From Nemertoderma westbladi (taxonomy: Eukaryota; Xenacoelomorpha; Nemertodermatida; Nemertodermatidae), in assembly GCA_032718475.1 (NCBI GenBank), contig JAUCBJ010008107.1, positions 1 to 53,002 of the forward strand: a stretch of DNA of 53,002 bases. The letters run 5' to 3'. Within the stretch, counting starts at the first letter, position 1, and the number at the start of each line of letters is the position of its first letter. Below are positions 1-16,030 of the stretch, in pieces. Position numbers and translations under genes: made by a program. The notes under the pieces are model-generated. The model searched no databases. It was not told where the DNA came from and worked only from the letters and a program-made list of their open reading frames with translations.

Positions 1-805
1 TGCCCCCAATTTATGACTCAATGCCATCATTGTCAATTAAAAGGACACGCCAGCTTTGATTGTCCCTTTAACCATGATTTAGAGAGCGTAGATGAAATGA
101 TTGTACTACGTTATATCTCACGATATAAGAGCTTGGGAAGCGAACGCTGATTTACATTGTGACTCACGCCATCGCTATTATCCCGGATGCGCCTATGAAG
201 GAGTTTATGCGTTCCATCCATATTTGTTTGCCTCTGTCGAGCAGAAATCGCGCCTATCAAGTTATGAACTATTGAAGCGCGTTGGAGAATGTATTTCAAC
301 CAAATATGTGCGTAAATTTCTCAGGAGCATTAATCCGAGTGACATCCAGTCTTACAACTTAATAAACTTTATCCGTCAAGACCCTGCCTATGGAGACTTA
401 TTCGTCAACTCACACCCTGAGTTACAAGAAGTATATCGACGGCCTTACGAGTATCGAGCCCGCGAACGCGAGTTAGAAAGAACCATTAAACCAAGGAAGT
501 TTCTAACGGCCTATGGTCCACCCACGGCCCTCGTTCAGACCACTCGTAAAGGACCCGTAAGAGCGGCTGTCTTAAAACGAGCTCTCAAAGCCGTTAGACC
601 CCTCTCCCCTGACGTTGATGTTAATCAACCCGGTACTTCGACCGGCGGATATACCGATCGCAATCCCATACCTTCTGATGCAATCATATTGCACCCTTCA
701 CCCAGGAGTTATAGCCCTCCTAGTAAAGTGGCTCGCCCCAAAGAGAAAAGGACTCTTGCTAGCTTCAAAAAACTGCGTAAACGCCGTCCGCGCAAGAAAG
801 ACTAA
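1..805 (+). pseudogene. 3' accessory ORF of the LTR element: CCHC knuckle and basic tail, frameshifted
   Basis: Two overlapping frames carry this product. Frame 1 (1-171) encodes a zinc knuckle of the form C-x2-C-x4-H-x4-C (CHHCQLKGHASFDC, bases about 22-63), then stops at TGA near 169. Frame 2 is open from 101 to a TAA at 803-805 (about 234 codons, no ATG at its start) and ends in a very basic tail (KKLRKRRPRKKD). The tail is shared with the minus-strand copy at 35578-35790. The knuckle and basic tail suggest a nucleic-acid-binding, gag-like or accessory protein of the element. A +1 shift or a base loss between about 101 and 171 would join the two. Whether this is programmed or decay cannot be told from one copy. 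No database family recognised. Confidence 0.55.
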
Positions 806-883
806 CTGTTTAGAGTATTTTTGTATTTTAGAAACTGTGATTTTGTATATTTTATAGACTTAAATCCCATTTTCTGGGAGCGG

Positions 884-2106
884 TGTAAAAGCTTTTGTGG
901 GATAACTGATACGTTTGCCTTTGCCGGCCAGTTCCCCCCCAGGCGCTGGAATACTCTAAAAAAGGTTTTCTAACTGTATATATATTCCCCTCACCCGCAA
1001 GGTACCTTTACAGGTGTTTTAACGGACATAAAAATCATTCTGCTATATACGTGTTTTAGCGGACATGGTAAGACAAAAAACTTGTAATGCACCAACCACC
1101 TTTCACAGCTTAGCCGTGATGATTCATATTACGACATCTAGCAGCTGGTTGCTGACATGGAAACAGCCATTGGACGCGTGGTTCTTTGTTTGGCTTGGGC
1201 CAATCAGGGCGGTTTTTCCTGTCGACGTGTAGCTTTTTAGTCGATCATAGGGAGAGTGTTCAGTCTTACTGTTTTTTCTGGATACTTTGTTGTTATTGCT
1301 GTCTAAGCCAGAAACACCGGCATTTTTGGATAGATACTGCTGTACCGTAAACTGCTTGAATTATCGAAAGTATAAACTGTTACCGAATCGAATATCACCT
1401 AACTCATTAATCATATTGTTTGTACTGTTATTTTACCGTCAGTTATTAATTGTAAATATTTGTTGATGGAAATATTGCTATTTGGATAATACGGATAAAT
1501 CACCCAATTCCCAATTTTCTTGATAACACTACAGGTTAGAGAGACCGGCTATACATAACAATTGCGATTTATATTAATGTGGTGTGTATTGAATCCAATG
1601 TTATTTAGCAGACCCTACGTGAGTCAATTACTGCTCTCTTTATGTGTGATCAAATGTACTGACTGTCGGCAGAATAGTGTGTATGATTGTGATTGGTAAC
1701 AAAGTATTTCCTAAAGAATACGTTTTATACTTTAATCATAAGCAGTATCGTTGCGTTTTAGTATAAGTCTTAGTTCTGTTTAAATAGATAAAGCGCCACG
1801 TCCTAAAGGAACTGTTAATATTTCCCGAAAGCCAATAATATCTGTCAGAGATTAATTATTAACTATCTATCGAATAATACATTAGGTATACACTGCAACC
1901 TTACACTGTAATAATACAATTCAAGCATCCGAATTCAGTCTCCCGGGTGTAGATCCATCGGGTGAATGATCGCGCATGGGCTGACTTCGGCTAATGTTTT
2001 GCGTATTAGCATAAATTATTGTCGTATGCTAAAGTGGTTTTAATTAACTAAAAGACATATAAATTTTGGCAGGTTAAACTGCTAAAGGTCTTCGAAAGCG
2101 CGAACA
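884..2106 (+). repeat. LTR (3') of left LTR element
   Basis: Begins TGTAAAAGCTTTTG just after the purine-rich gggagcgg and ends AAAGCGCGAACA, giving TG...CA termini. Segments match the reverse complement of the LTRs at 34274-35490 and 45395-46611, for example the cccgggt..gggtgaatgatcgcgca block at 1942-1977 and the final ggttaaactgc.aaaggtc. Length 1223 bp against 1217 bp in the other copy. Confidence 0.8.
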
Positions 2107-4672
2107 ACCAGACCACATCAACCCAACATTTCCGCCAGGATTTCGGATATTGAATGTACCCGACCCATGGCGTTCTAGAACGCCTTGACCAGACCACATC
2201 AACCCAACATTTCCGCCAGGATTTCGGATATTGAATGTACCCGACCAATGGCGTTCTAGAACGCCATGACCAGACCACATCAACCCAACATTTCCGCCAG
2301 GATTTCGGATATTGGATGTACCCGACCCATGGCGTTCTAGAACGCCTTGACCAGACCACATCAACCCAACATTTCCGCCAGGATTTCGGATATTGGATGT
2401 ACCCGACCCATGGTGTTCTAGAACGCCTTGACCAGACCACATCAACCCAACATTTCCGCCAGGATTTCGGATATTGAATGTACCCGACCCATGGCGTTCT
2501 AGAACGCCTTGACCAGACCACATCAACCCAACATTTCCGCCAGGATTTCGGATATTGGATGTACCCGACCCATGGCGTTCTAGAACGCCTTGACCAGACC
2601 ACATCAACCCAACATTTCCGCCAGGATTTCGGATATTGGATGTACCCAACCCATGGCGTTCTAGAACGCCTTGACCAGACCACATCAACCCAACATTTCC
2701 GCCAGGATTTCGGATATTGGATGTACCCGGCCCATGGCGTTCTAGAACGCCTTGACCAGACCACATCAACCCAACATTTCCGCCAGGATTTCGGATATTG
2801 AATGTACCCGACCCATGGTGTTCTAGAACGCCTTGACCAGACCATCGGATATTGAATGTACCCGACCCATGGCGTTCTAGAACGCCTTGACCAGACCACA
2901 TCAACCCAACATTTCCGCCAGGATTTCGGATATTGGATGTACCCGACCCATGGCGTTCTAGAACGCCTTGACCAGACCACATCAACCCAACATTTCCGCC
3001 AGGATTTCGGATATTGAATGTACCCGACCCATGGCGTTCTAGAACGCCTTGACCAGACCACATCAACCCAACATTTCCGCCAGGATTTCGGATATTGGAT
3101 GTACCCGACCCATGGCGTTCTAGAACGCCTTGACCAGACCACATCAACCCAACATTTCCGCCAGGATTTCGGATATTGGATGTACCCGACCCATGGCGTT
3201 CTAGAACGCCTTGACCAGACCACATCAACCCAACATTTCCGCCAGGATTTCGGATATTGGATGTACCCGACCCATGGCGTTCTAGAACGCCTTGACCAGA
3301 CCACATCAACCCAACATTTCCGCCAGGATTTCGGATATTGAATGTACCCGACCCATGGCGTTCTAGAACGCCGTTCTAGAACGCCTTGACCAGACCATCG
3401 GATATTGAATGTACCCGACCCATGTCGTTCTAGAACGCCTTGACCAGACCACATCAACCCAACATTTCCGCCAGGATTTCGGATATTGGATGTACCCGAC
3501 CCATGGCGTTCTAGAACGCCTTGACCAGACCACATCAACCCAACATTTCCGCCAGGATTTCGGATATTGAATGTACCCGACCCATGGCGTTCTAGAACGC
3601 CTTGACCAGACCACATCAACCCAACATTTCCGCCAGGATTTCGGATATTGGATGTACCCGACCCATGGCGTTCTAGAACACCTTGACCAGACCACATCAA
3701 CCCAACATTTCCGCCAGGATTTCGGATATTGGATGTACCCGACCCATGGCGTTCTAGAACGCCTTGACCAGACCACATCAACCCAACATTTCCGCCAGGA
3801 TTTCGGATATTGAATGTACCCGACCCATGGTGTTCTAGAACGCCTTGACCAGACCACAACAACCCAACATTTCCGCCAGAATTTTGGATATTGAATGTAC
3901 CCGACCCATGGCGTTCTAGAACGCCTTGACCAGACCACATCAACCCAACATTTCCGCCAGGATTTCGGATATTGAATGTACCCGACCCATGGCGTTCTAG
4001 AACGCCTTGACCAGACCACATCAACCCAACATTTCCGCCAGGATTTCAGATATTGAATGTACCCGACCCATGGCGTTCTAGAACGCCTTGACCAGACCAC
4101 ATCAACCCAACATTTCCGCCAGGATTTCGGATATTGGATGTACCCGACCCATGGCGTTCTAGAACGCCTTGACCAGACCACATCAACCCAACATTTCCGC
4201 CAGGATTTCGGATATTGGATGTACCCGACCCATGGCGTTCTAGAACGCCTTGACCAGACCACATCAACCCAACATTTCCGCCAGGATTTCGGATATTGAA
4301 TGTACCCGACCCATGGCGTTCTAGAACGCCTTGACCAGACCACATCAACCCAACATTTCCGCCAGGATTTCGGATATTGAATGTACCCGACCCATGGCGT
4401 TCTAGAACGCCTTGACCAGACCACATCAACCCAACATTTCCGCCAGGATTTCGGATATTGAATGTACCCGACCCATGGCGTTCTAGAACGCCTTGACCAG
4501 ACCACATCAACCCAACATTTCCGCCAGGATTTCGGATATTGAATGTACCCGACCCATGGCGTTCTAGAACGCCTTGACCAGACCACATCAACCCAACATT
4601 TCCGCCAGGATTTCGGATATTGAATGTACCCGACCCATGGCGTTCTAGAACGCCTTGACCAGACCACATCAA
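2107..4672. repeat. 81-bp minisatellite, about 32 units
   Basis: Tandem units of 81 bp, nearly identical, each containing the perfect 16-bp palindrome GGCGTTCTAGAACGCC. Two units (near 2846 and 3398) carry the same 27-bp deletion, and 3361-3387 carries a 13-bp duplication of half the palindrome. Because 81 is a multiple of three, long artificial open frames run through the array on both strands; they have no gene-like features. The array starts directly at the end of the left LTR. Confidence 0.95.
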
Positions 4673-6680
4673 GTATAATTAACCTTCTAACTTGAACATT
4701 TGTTAATGCAGTAAGTTAAAGCAGAAGAAACTAAAATTTAGAATTAGAACAGATACTGTAAGAGGCGGTTATATTTAAATTAACATGTATTTTAATATTT
4801 ATATGGCGTGTCTGGTTTTCCAACTTTTCTGAACTGAGCATTGAACAACGGTATATACAAAATCAAGGTAAACCTCGAAAGCCTTCTTTTCCTGAAGAAA
4901 ATTTATTTTTTAAATCAAGCTTTGTCTTATTATTCTGACACTTGTGGTAGGAGGATATGTATTGAAATATATACTGTAGTTCTTTCATTATTATTGCTGA
5001 TTCTTTCATTGTATGTATATAATTATTGTAAATAGTGACCATATATTATAATTTACACACTGTTATGTAACACACTCGTCATTATAATGTGATACTAAGT
5101 AACACTATAACGATCACTACAACTTTTTCACAATAAATTGCCTTTTTTAATTATTATCGAATACATATCAAATGCTACAAAATTTGGTACAATGAGTTTC
5201 ACACACATTGTTTCTAACTTGTGAACAGGCGGATTTGTTTCAATTTTCGACTATTAAAACAAGATGATCATGGTGTCTATTTAACAAAAGTTTTCCTTAA
5301 CCTGCGTTACTTTTTTTAAATCGATTCTTGATCCTGTATAATTTAGAGTCGTCTTCATTTGTCCCACTAATAGGAAAACCGTTTTAAAATTCACCTAGAA
5401 TTATTGCTAAAGATATTCAAGAAATTCAATATAAACTTGAAACGTAAATTACATTGATTTTCAACCATGTTCTAGAATTATATAATTTGTCTGTGTGTTC
5501 AAAGACGTATTATAATTAACAATTAAATTGTATCTGTTTACATTCCCTGTTGCTAGGTGCCCAAACAACTGATAATTAACTCGCTAAGAGTAAATTAGAC
5601 GAACGGCAAGGTCTACTAAATAATAGGTTATAAATTAATATTTGTTATTAATAGGTTAAAAAGTTATTAAATAGTAGTGGCAGTCGACCAAAGTTATCAT
5701 TCAGAAAATTATCTGAATACGGGATCGACAGTATCTTCACTCGAAGTTTCGTTTGTTTTTAATTTCCTGAGTTGGACTTCAACTTACTGGACTTAATGAA
5801 TGTAAAAAAAGGTGAATTAAAATAAGTATCACAATTAACGTTATCAATTAACTTAATAGCTGTAACTGTAGAAACAAGTCAAACTCAATAGTTATGTTTT
5901 CACTCTTACTACGATTATATGCTTCACCATTATTTTTAGTTACAAATTACAATGTAATTGGTTTATTAAAACGTTGCGACTGTATAGTATAGTTTAAACA
6001 TGAATTGTAATTTATTTAAGATATTAGGTAGAAACAAAATACAAAAATGATTGTTTTAAGTAGTAAATATATAATTTATTGTTAATCAGTATAAAATGCA
6101 TCAAATAAACAACATCGAATGCGGCACCTAGCGGCAGTATGTTGCACCGACAATAACGTTTACACAGAGAGCTCCATCTGGCGGTAGCATCGCGCACTGA
6201 CAATAATATATGAAGAGAGCAGCCGCGCTTCCATCATGCTGTGAGCAATAATTAATTATTCAATTCTCTCGTTTTCTCTGCCAGTTGGGTAGTAGCCAGT
6301 AGGGTTGAACCTGTTAAAAATTGAACAATTTAAATAAAATAATTAGCAAATAAATATGAAATTTTATGGCTACAATTGATGGTTATTTAGCTAGAAGTAC
6401 CATAATGCTTTGCTATCTAATAGTTATTATTAATAAATTATTAAGTGGAGTTCCTGCAATGATTAATACTTTTCATACTAATTTTTTAACACTTTTATTT
6501 CACAACTTTTTGGAAAATTTACAGATAGCTAGCTAGCTTTGGCTCATTTACTTTAAACTATATAAGTTCATAGTAGGCCAACAAAAAAACTAATAAGATA
6601 AAGTAATAGGAACGCATTGATCCGGTATCATGCATATAATATTGGGTTGAACGAAGTAGGTGCCTATATTTTTAACAGAC
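4673..6680. other. AT-rich non-coding stretch
   Basis: No open frame with recognisable protein and no clear element ends. It includes a small cluster of the dispersed invertebrate-type motif gcgccatcta/gcggcacctagcgg (6120-6195). Expected to lie downstream of the Pax2/5/8 gene; the missing last Pax exon could be here but I could not identify it. Confidence 0.5.
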
Positions 6681-6790
6681 CAATATCAAGCAAGTAAAAT
6701 TAATTGGAAACAGAGAAACAACATGTTTAAGCAGGGACACGAAGTGCTGTTTAAAAACTGTTTAAATACAGTAAGTAAATTTAATGTCCT
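6681..6790 (+). repeat. Fragment of dispersed repeat shared with 31087-31215
   Basis: The stretch gaccaatatcaagcaagtaa and its continuation recur at 31087, followed in both places by the motif ttaagcagggacac and ttaaatac.gtaagtaaa. At 31172 this motif is the left end of a TTAA-flanked palindromic element, so here only a decayed or truncated copy remains. Confidence 0.5.
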
Positions 6791-6984
6791 GGGTGTGAAA
6801 AATTATTTGGATCATTAGCCTACATAAATAGATCCCAGTATTTGCACCTATTGGTCTGATCGTGTAACAAATACGGATCCGCAAATTAATAGTGTAATAC
6901 TATTTTACAAATAAGAATGTAAAGTATAGTAGAGAAGCTTCCTATGTATAGAGCTACCTTTTACACATTTACCGGCTCATTACA

Positions 6985-7055
6985 GATTGATAGCTCACTT
7001 TGTAAAGCGCCAGCCTTAAGATGTTAAAGTACTGGTTTCGATCCCGGATAAGGTG
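6985..7055 (+). repeat. tRNA-derived SINE head (partial)
   Basis: Shows a tRNA-like A box (TAGCTCACTTTGTAAAGCGCC) and a B box (GGTTTCGATCC) about 45 bases apart, ending near CCCGGATAAGG. The B box has an extra T and there is no proper acceptor stem, so it is a decayed SINE head rather than a working tRNA gene. It sits on the opposite strand to Pax2/5/8, just past its last identified exon. Confidence 0.4.
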
Positions 7056-7100
7056 TTTTTGTGACTTTTTTTGTTCAGGGCAGTTTCGTTTATGACTCAC

Positions 7101-12352
<5,252 letters not shown>

Positions 12353-13009
12353 TGCGATATAGCAGTCGATTCGATTACTTAATGTTGTAAACCCTAACGC
12401 TTGAATAGTTTATTATAGGAAAGTCGTCAGCAAGTAAGTGGGCACAGTTACAACCGTAACAGTACAGACCACGATTGAATAAACACAACCTCTCTGAAAA
12501 TGCTTACGTTTCACTGATCGTCAGCACGCAAGGTTAGCGGTGCAAGAACCTTAACTGTCACAAAACAAACTAACGGTTCCACTTTTAAACATGAGTGCCA
12601 GCTAATGGAGTTACTTGCGTCAATACATGATTGGTCGTTCGCTAAGTTAGGTTGGTAGTTTAACCAATCAGCGGATACACTGCATTCGCTTAACGCAACT
12701 TCAATGCACTAAGATGCTTTAAGCTTCACCATTCTGTTAAAGTTAATAACCATTAACACAAGACGGCCTTTCTAGTTTGTGTTAGGCTTCTTGCAGGTGA
12801 GTGTTTTGCCTTTAGGCCATCGGATGTAATACTCTATTCAGTGGACTTAAATAAATGCACAGGTGCAGTAGTTTTGGCTGGTACTTTATTTTACCTTTAT
12901 GGCTTAAACTCATTGATATGATCCTATTATGATATTGATTATTCACAATACGTATATGAATTTGTTATAACTTTTATTTTATAATCAAAATCCATATTCA
13001 GAGTTATGT

Positions 13010-13200
13010 TCTTGGATGTGTCTCAATAGTCCCCCCAAACTTGACTTTTGAACGGAAACACATTAATTCGCTTTGCAGGACATTGCTTTCGCCGGTGCAG
13101 CCGTACTTTTCTGCAGCCATTTACAATATCTTACGCTTTTCAGCCTAATGAAGAGAATAAGAGTCTAAACCTTGTTGACAAGTCGGCATAGCATTACTAT
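13010..13200 (+). pseudogene. Decayed LINE 3' fragment
   Basis: Broken pieces of the same LINE as 10900-11515: tctcaatagtccccccaaac and rcattcgctttgcaggacat-like text (13060-13095), then gttgacaagtcggcatagca (about 13172). Matches are in order but with large losses. No working product. Confidence 0.6.
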
Positions 13201-14010
13201 TATACATATAGGATGTCGCACCGAATTTAATATTTTTTATTTTTATATAATTGAGCGGCCCCATTAACGATTTACCAATAATTTTGGTGTCATTGAATAG
13301 CTGGCATGTACTATTTTTGGTTCCGAATAAATTTAAATCCATTTCTCCATTAATAGAGCTTTGGGATTGAATAATATAGCATATTTTCAATAAAAGTTTA
13401 TTGAATATGTAGGACGTAGGTGTTTCTGATACTTAATTTAAATTAATTGTAACACAAACCATAGGATGTTGTCATAGGAGTACTTTCTGGAATTATTTGT
13501 TCGAAATTGTATGTGCGGTGTTGTTTTAAGATACATACAGGGTGTAAGGATTTCTAGTTTTGGTTTAGGGGTTAATTTGGTGTAGGTTTTTCGAAAGGTA
13601 TCAATCATCATACATTACGCATTTTTTGTTCAAGCCTTTTCATGCAATGACATTACTGCACACAATCATATAGAGACATATATGTACATTACTCATTACT
13701 CAAGTACCGGGTGTTACATAATGATTGCCCCCCCCCCCCCCCCCCCTCCCTGGCCAGCCAAAACTGCCAGACATGCACCTTATTGTATGTAATATACCAT
13801 TCGGAAGTGAATGTAATTCAGAGCTTGCATGCAAACATTTAGGGTCCATAATAAAAGTATACAAATTGTATAGGCTTATTCTTTAAACATATCTTATTTT
13901 TCAATATTTTTGATTTAAACACTATTAAAAAAAGAGAAGGAAAAAAAGAAGAGACTCTTACATCTTTTCAATACTTTTGACTTTGCCACGATTAAGAAGG
14001 ATTCATTTTT

Positions 14011-14037
14011 GGATGGCCCGCACCGTGCGGGCCATCC
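14011..14037. repeat. Perfect GC-rich hairpin
   Basis: ggatggcccgcac, one base, then gtgcgggccatcc: 13-bp arms with a 1-base centre, with further imperfect pairing (ttttt..aaaaa) outside. It sits inside the defective transposon where the transposase catalytic region should be, between two poly-C runs (14052-14063 and 14078-14093). Confidence 0.9.
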
Positions 14038-14117
14038 GCCAAAAATAAATGCCCCCCCCCCCCAGATTTGGCCTCTGCCCCCCCCCCCCCCCCAGATATT
14101 ATGATCACCATACGGGC

Positions 14118-14414
14118 CTGCCCGCACCGATTTCTTAGGGCGGCCTGCACACTTAACAATAATATCCTTAAATTCTTGTGAAAAAGAAAATGGCCTTCCA
14201 GTTGTTTTCACCTTCCCGTAATTGTGTAGAGATCTCGATTCGAGTTTCGTTTCACAAAATCTTCACTACGCATTATCTTCCCCGCGATCCACTTCCTTGA
14301 TATTTGCACACCATTTGCCACAGCATTACGAGCCTCCCTAAAATTAACAGCTATAATCCTGTCTACCATACGCTTTTCTTCAGAGTCATCGAAGATTGCA
14401 CTGGAACTTGTCAT
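14118..14414 (-). pseudogene. Truncated Tc1/mariner-type transposase N-terminus
   Basis: A 68-codon frame from ATG at 14414 (MTSSSAIFDDSEEKRMVDRI...) contains a helix-turn-helix-like stretch (RKWIAGKIMRSEDFVKRN) and stops after ITGR. A second frame continues with TTGRPFSFSQEFKDIIVKCA and GRPKKSVR (14211 to about 14118), giving the GRP linker and the start of the second helix-turn-helix common in Tc1/mariner proteins. One frameshift separates them. The catalytic DDE/D domain is absent, replaced by C-rich and palindromic sequence. Identification rests on motif layout and on the TA-flanked inverted repeats, so it is moderately sure. Confidence 0.55.
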
Positions 14415-14946
14415 TTTAATTACTTCTGTTAGACCTAATTCAGTAAATTTACCAAAGAAACACTAATACCGGTAACTGAATACTGTAATATATTGCAATA
14501 CAGCAAAAGTCAGGCAGTGATAAATGTTTAAACAGGGCTGCATAGCTGATGACTAACGCTCGATCAATTATATTTTTATTGTATTTAAATCAAAAATATT
14601 GAAAAATAAGAAATTAAATAATTGCCTATAAAATTTTATACTTTTGTATTGGACCCTAAATTTTTGCATGCAATCTCAGAATTAAATTCTCTTTCAAATG
14701 ATATATTACACTCAGGTAAGTGAGGTGACTAAGGCGCAGTTTTGGCTGGCCAGGGGGGGGGGGGGGGGGGGGGGCAATCATTATGGAACACCCGGTACAT
14801 TACCTACTCAAATTTCTTGCGGCCTCCAAAAACTATCCTGCCTAAAAGCATGTAAAATAAAATCTATTGGTATTGGTATACAGTTGGGTGTATGTAGACT
14901 GTGCATTGTCCATTTGTATTGTGCATTGTGAGTGTCCAATTCAGTT

Positions 14947-14952
14947 TTTATT
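14947..14952 (-). promoter_or_regulatory. Polyadenylation signal overlapping the stop codon
   Basis: AATAAA whose TAA (14950-14948) is the stop codon of the coiled-coil gene (GAC GAA TAA A). Confidence 0.6.
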
Positions 14953-15037
14953 CGTCACTAAATGATTCGATAATCTGCTCACTTATATGGATGGCCCTTT
15001 CGATTTCTGGAGTTTCTTGTTCCTTCGTGGCTTGTCC
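14948..15037 (-). CDS. Last exon of an unrecognised coiled-coil gene
   Basis: Acceptor ctttaacag, then 29 codons in phase 0 (GQATKEQETPEIERAIHISE, then QIIESFSDE) and TAA. The stop is embedded in AATAAA. Acidic, helix-forming sequence with no recognised domain. Phase and character fit the exon at 15890-16030. Called an exon from the splice site, clean frame and poly(A) signal. No homology claim. Upstream exons beyond 16030 were not resolved. Confidence 0.6.
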   Translation of the reverse strand, partial: GQATKEQETPEIERAIHISEQIIESFSDE

Positions 15038-15889
15038 CTGTTAAAGTTTATAAAGAATTTATAATTCATACAGCCAATATTAGTGAATTATAGCTACTCT
15101 GGTATTTCAGGAATTAGGGCAATTATTCATTCAAAGAGCATGTCATATGTTTTTTCTGACATTTTCGACAAGGTTTGTTAGTAAAAGTAACGAAGCTTTT
15201 GTTAAGGGTTACGTAAGCCTATAATTATAGGTCGTTTTCTCTTCATGTATAGAGTGCAGGTTTGAGGACTTCAAAGGGCCCTTATTAGCATACTTATGTA
15301 AGTACAGATATATAACTGACAATATACACACACACACAGTAAGCAGCCATACATTGGAACAAAATTATTCCGATGAATTTGTAAATTAATAATTATTATT
15401 ATTACTGGTAATCACTAATTAACGGCCGTTAGTCCTGGGTCCGATTGGATCATACAACCTTAACTTTACTTAAGTGGCTACTTAATTAAGGTTCGCTCAA
15501 ATTTAAGTGGGTTGCATACAATATTATGGTAAACATTAAATTCAACTTAAAGTCAAAATTTTAATGTATCCAGTCCCCTAAATACATGCCTTAACTACAA
15601 CACTAAAATCAACCTTATTTCATGTTTTCATTATTAAAGTTTTTGAGCAGTCAAGTCAAGTGATATGCCTACTAGATATGCCTACTAGATATGCCTACTA
15701 GATATGCCTACGTATTTAGAAGAATTTTTGTTGAAGTTTATAAGATGCAATTCAGCCAAACTAATAAAACTCAAAGAGTGAAACATGGATTTATTATATT
15801 CATTGCATTTATATGTAAATTAAGTACCGCACGCACCTAATACTTATCGTGATCGATATGACAAATATGAAAAGTGGAATTGTTTCTAC
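15038..15889. other. Intron of the coiled-coil gene
   Basis: No exon seen. It contains a 13-bp tandem repeat, four copies of gatatgcctacta (about 15660-15711), and a short CA repeat at 15327-15336. Confidence 0.45.
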
Positions 15890-16030
15890 TTTTCGTAGTT
15901 TTCCCCCCAAAAAACAGCCATCCTTTTTGATCCAATTGTCAGCCCAGTCTATTCTTTCGCTTAAATCCTTATTTTCATTATTTAGCTTAATTAATAATTT
16001 ATTGCGGCGTATTGACTGAGTTTCTAGTTT
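15890..16030 (-). CDS. Penultimate exon of the coiled-coil gene
   Basis: Acceptor atattag, 47 codons in one frame (KLETQSIRRNKLLIKLNNEN, KDLSERIDWADNWIKKDG...), donor GTAGAA at 15889. Charged heptad-like pattern suggests a coiled coil. It joins in phase 0 to the exon at 15037. The acceptor has a poor pyrimidine tract and the donor is weak, so the edges are less sure than the frame itself. Confidence 0.5.

Larger units (their letters stand above)
1..2106 (+). mobile_element. 3' end of an LTR retrotransposon (left copy)
   Basis: The window opens inside an LTR element read on the plus strand. A coding tail (to 805) is followed by a short untranslated stretch with the purine-rich end gggagcgg (876-883) and then an LTR of 1223 bp starting TGTAAAAGC and ending GCGCGAACA. 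The last 240 bases before the LTR and both LTR ends match the complete minus-strand element at 34274-46611, but the copies are clearly diverged along the LTR, so this is a related, older or different subfamily member. The 5' part lies outside the window. The element ends exactly where the 81-bp minisatellite begins. Confidence 0.85.
13707..14795. mobile_element. TA-flanked DNA transposon with long inverted repeats containing poly-C
   Basis: Flanked by TA at 13705-13706 and 14796-14797. Termini are CCGGGTGTTACATAATGATTG on the left and its complement with one or two differences on the right. The inverted repeats extend about 215 bases inward and each includes, at the same place, a run of 19-22 C (or G) followed by TCCCTGGCCAGCC or CCTGGCCAGCC. 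TA duplication and the internal transposase remnant indicate the Tc1/mariner group. Total 1089 bp, shorter than autonomous elements. Confidence 0.8.

Noticed and set aside
2048-4672. Long open frames (up to 658 codons) in the 81-bp array on both strands
   Set aside because: They arise because 81 is divisible by three; the repeat peptide has no gene features and switches frame at the 13-bp duplication.
2107-4672. CRISPR-like array
   Set aside because: Units are head-to-tail with no unique spacers, in a eukaryotic context; it is a minisatellite. The same holds for 21884-24723 and 50388-52643.
6985-7055. Functional tRNA gene
   Set aside because: A and B boxes are present but the B box is altered and no cloverleaf or acceptor stem forms; better read as a SINE head. 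The same applies to 33970-34045.
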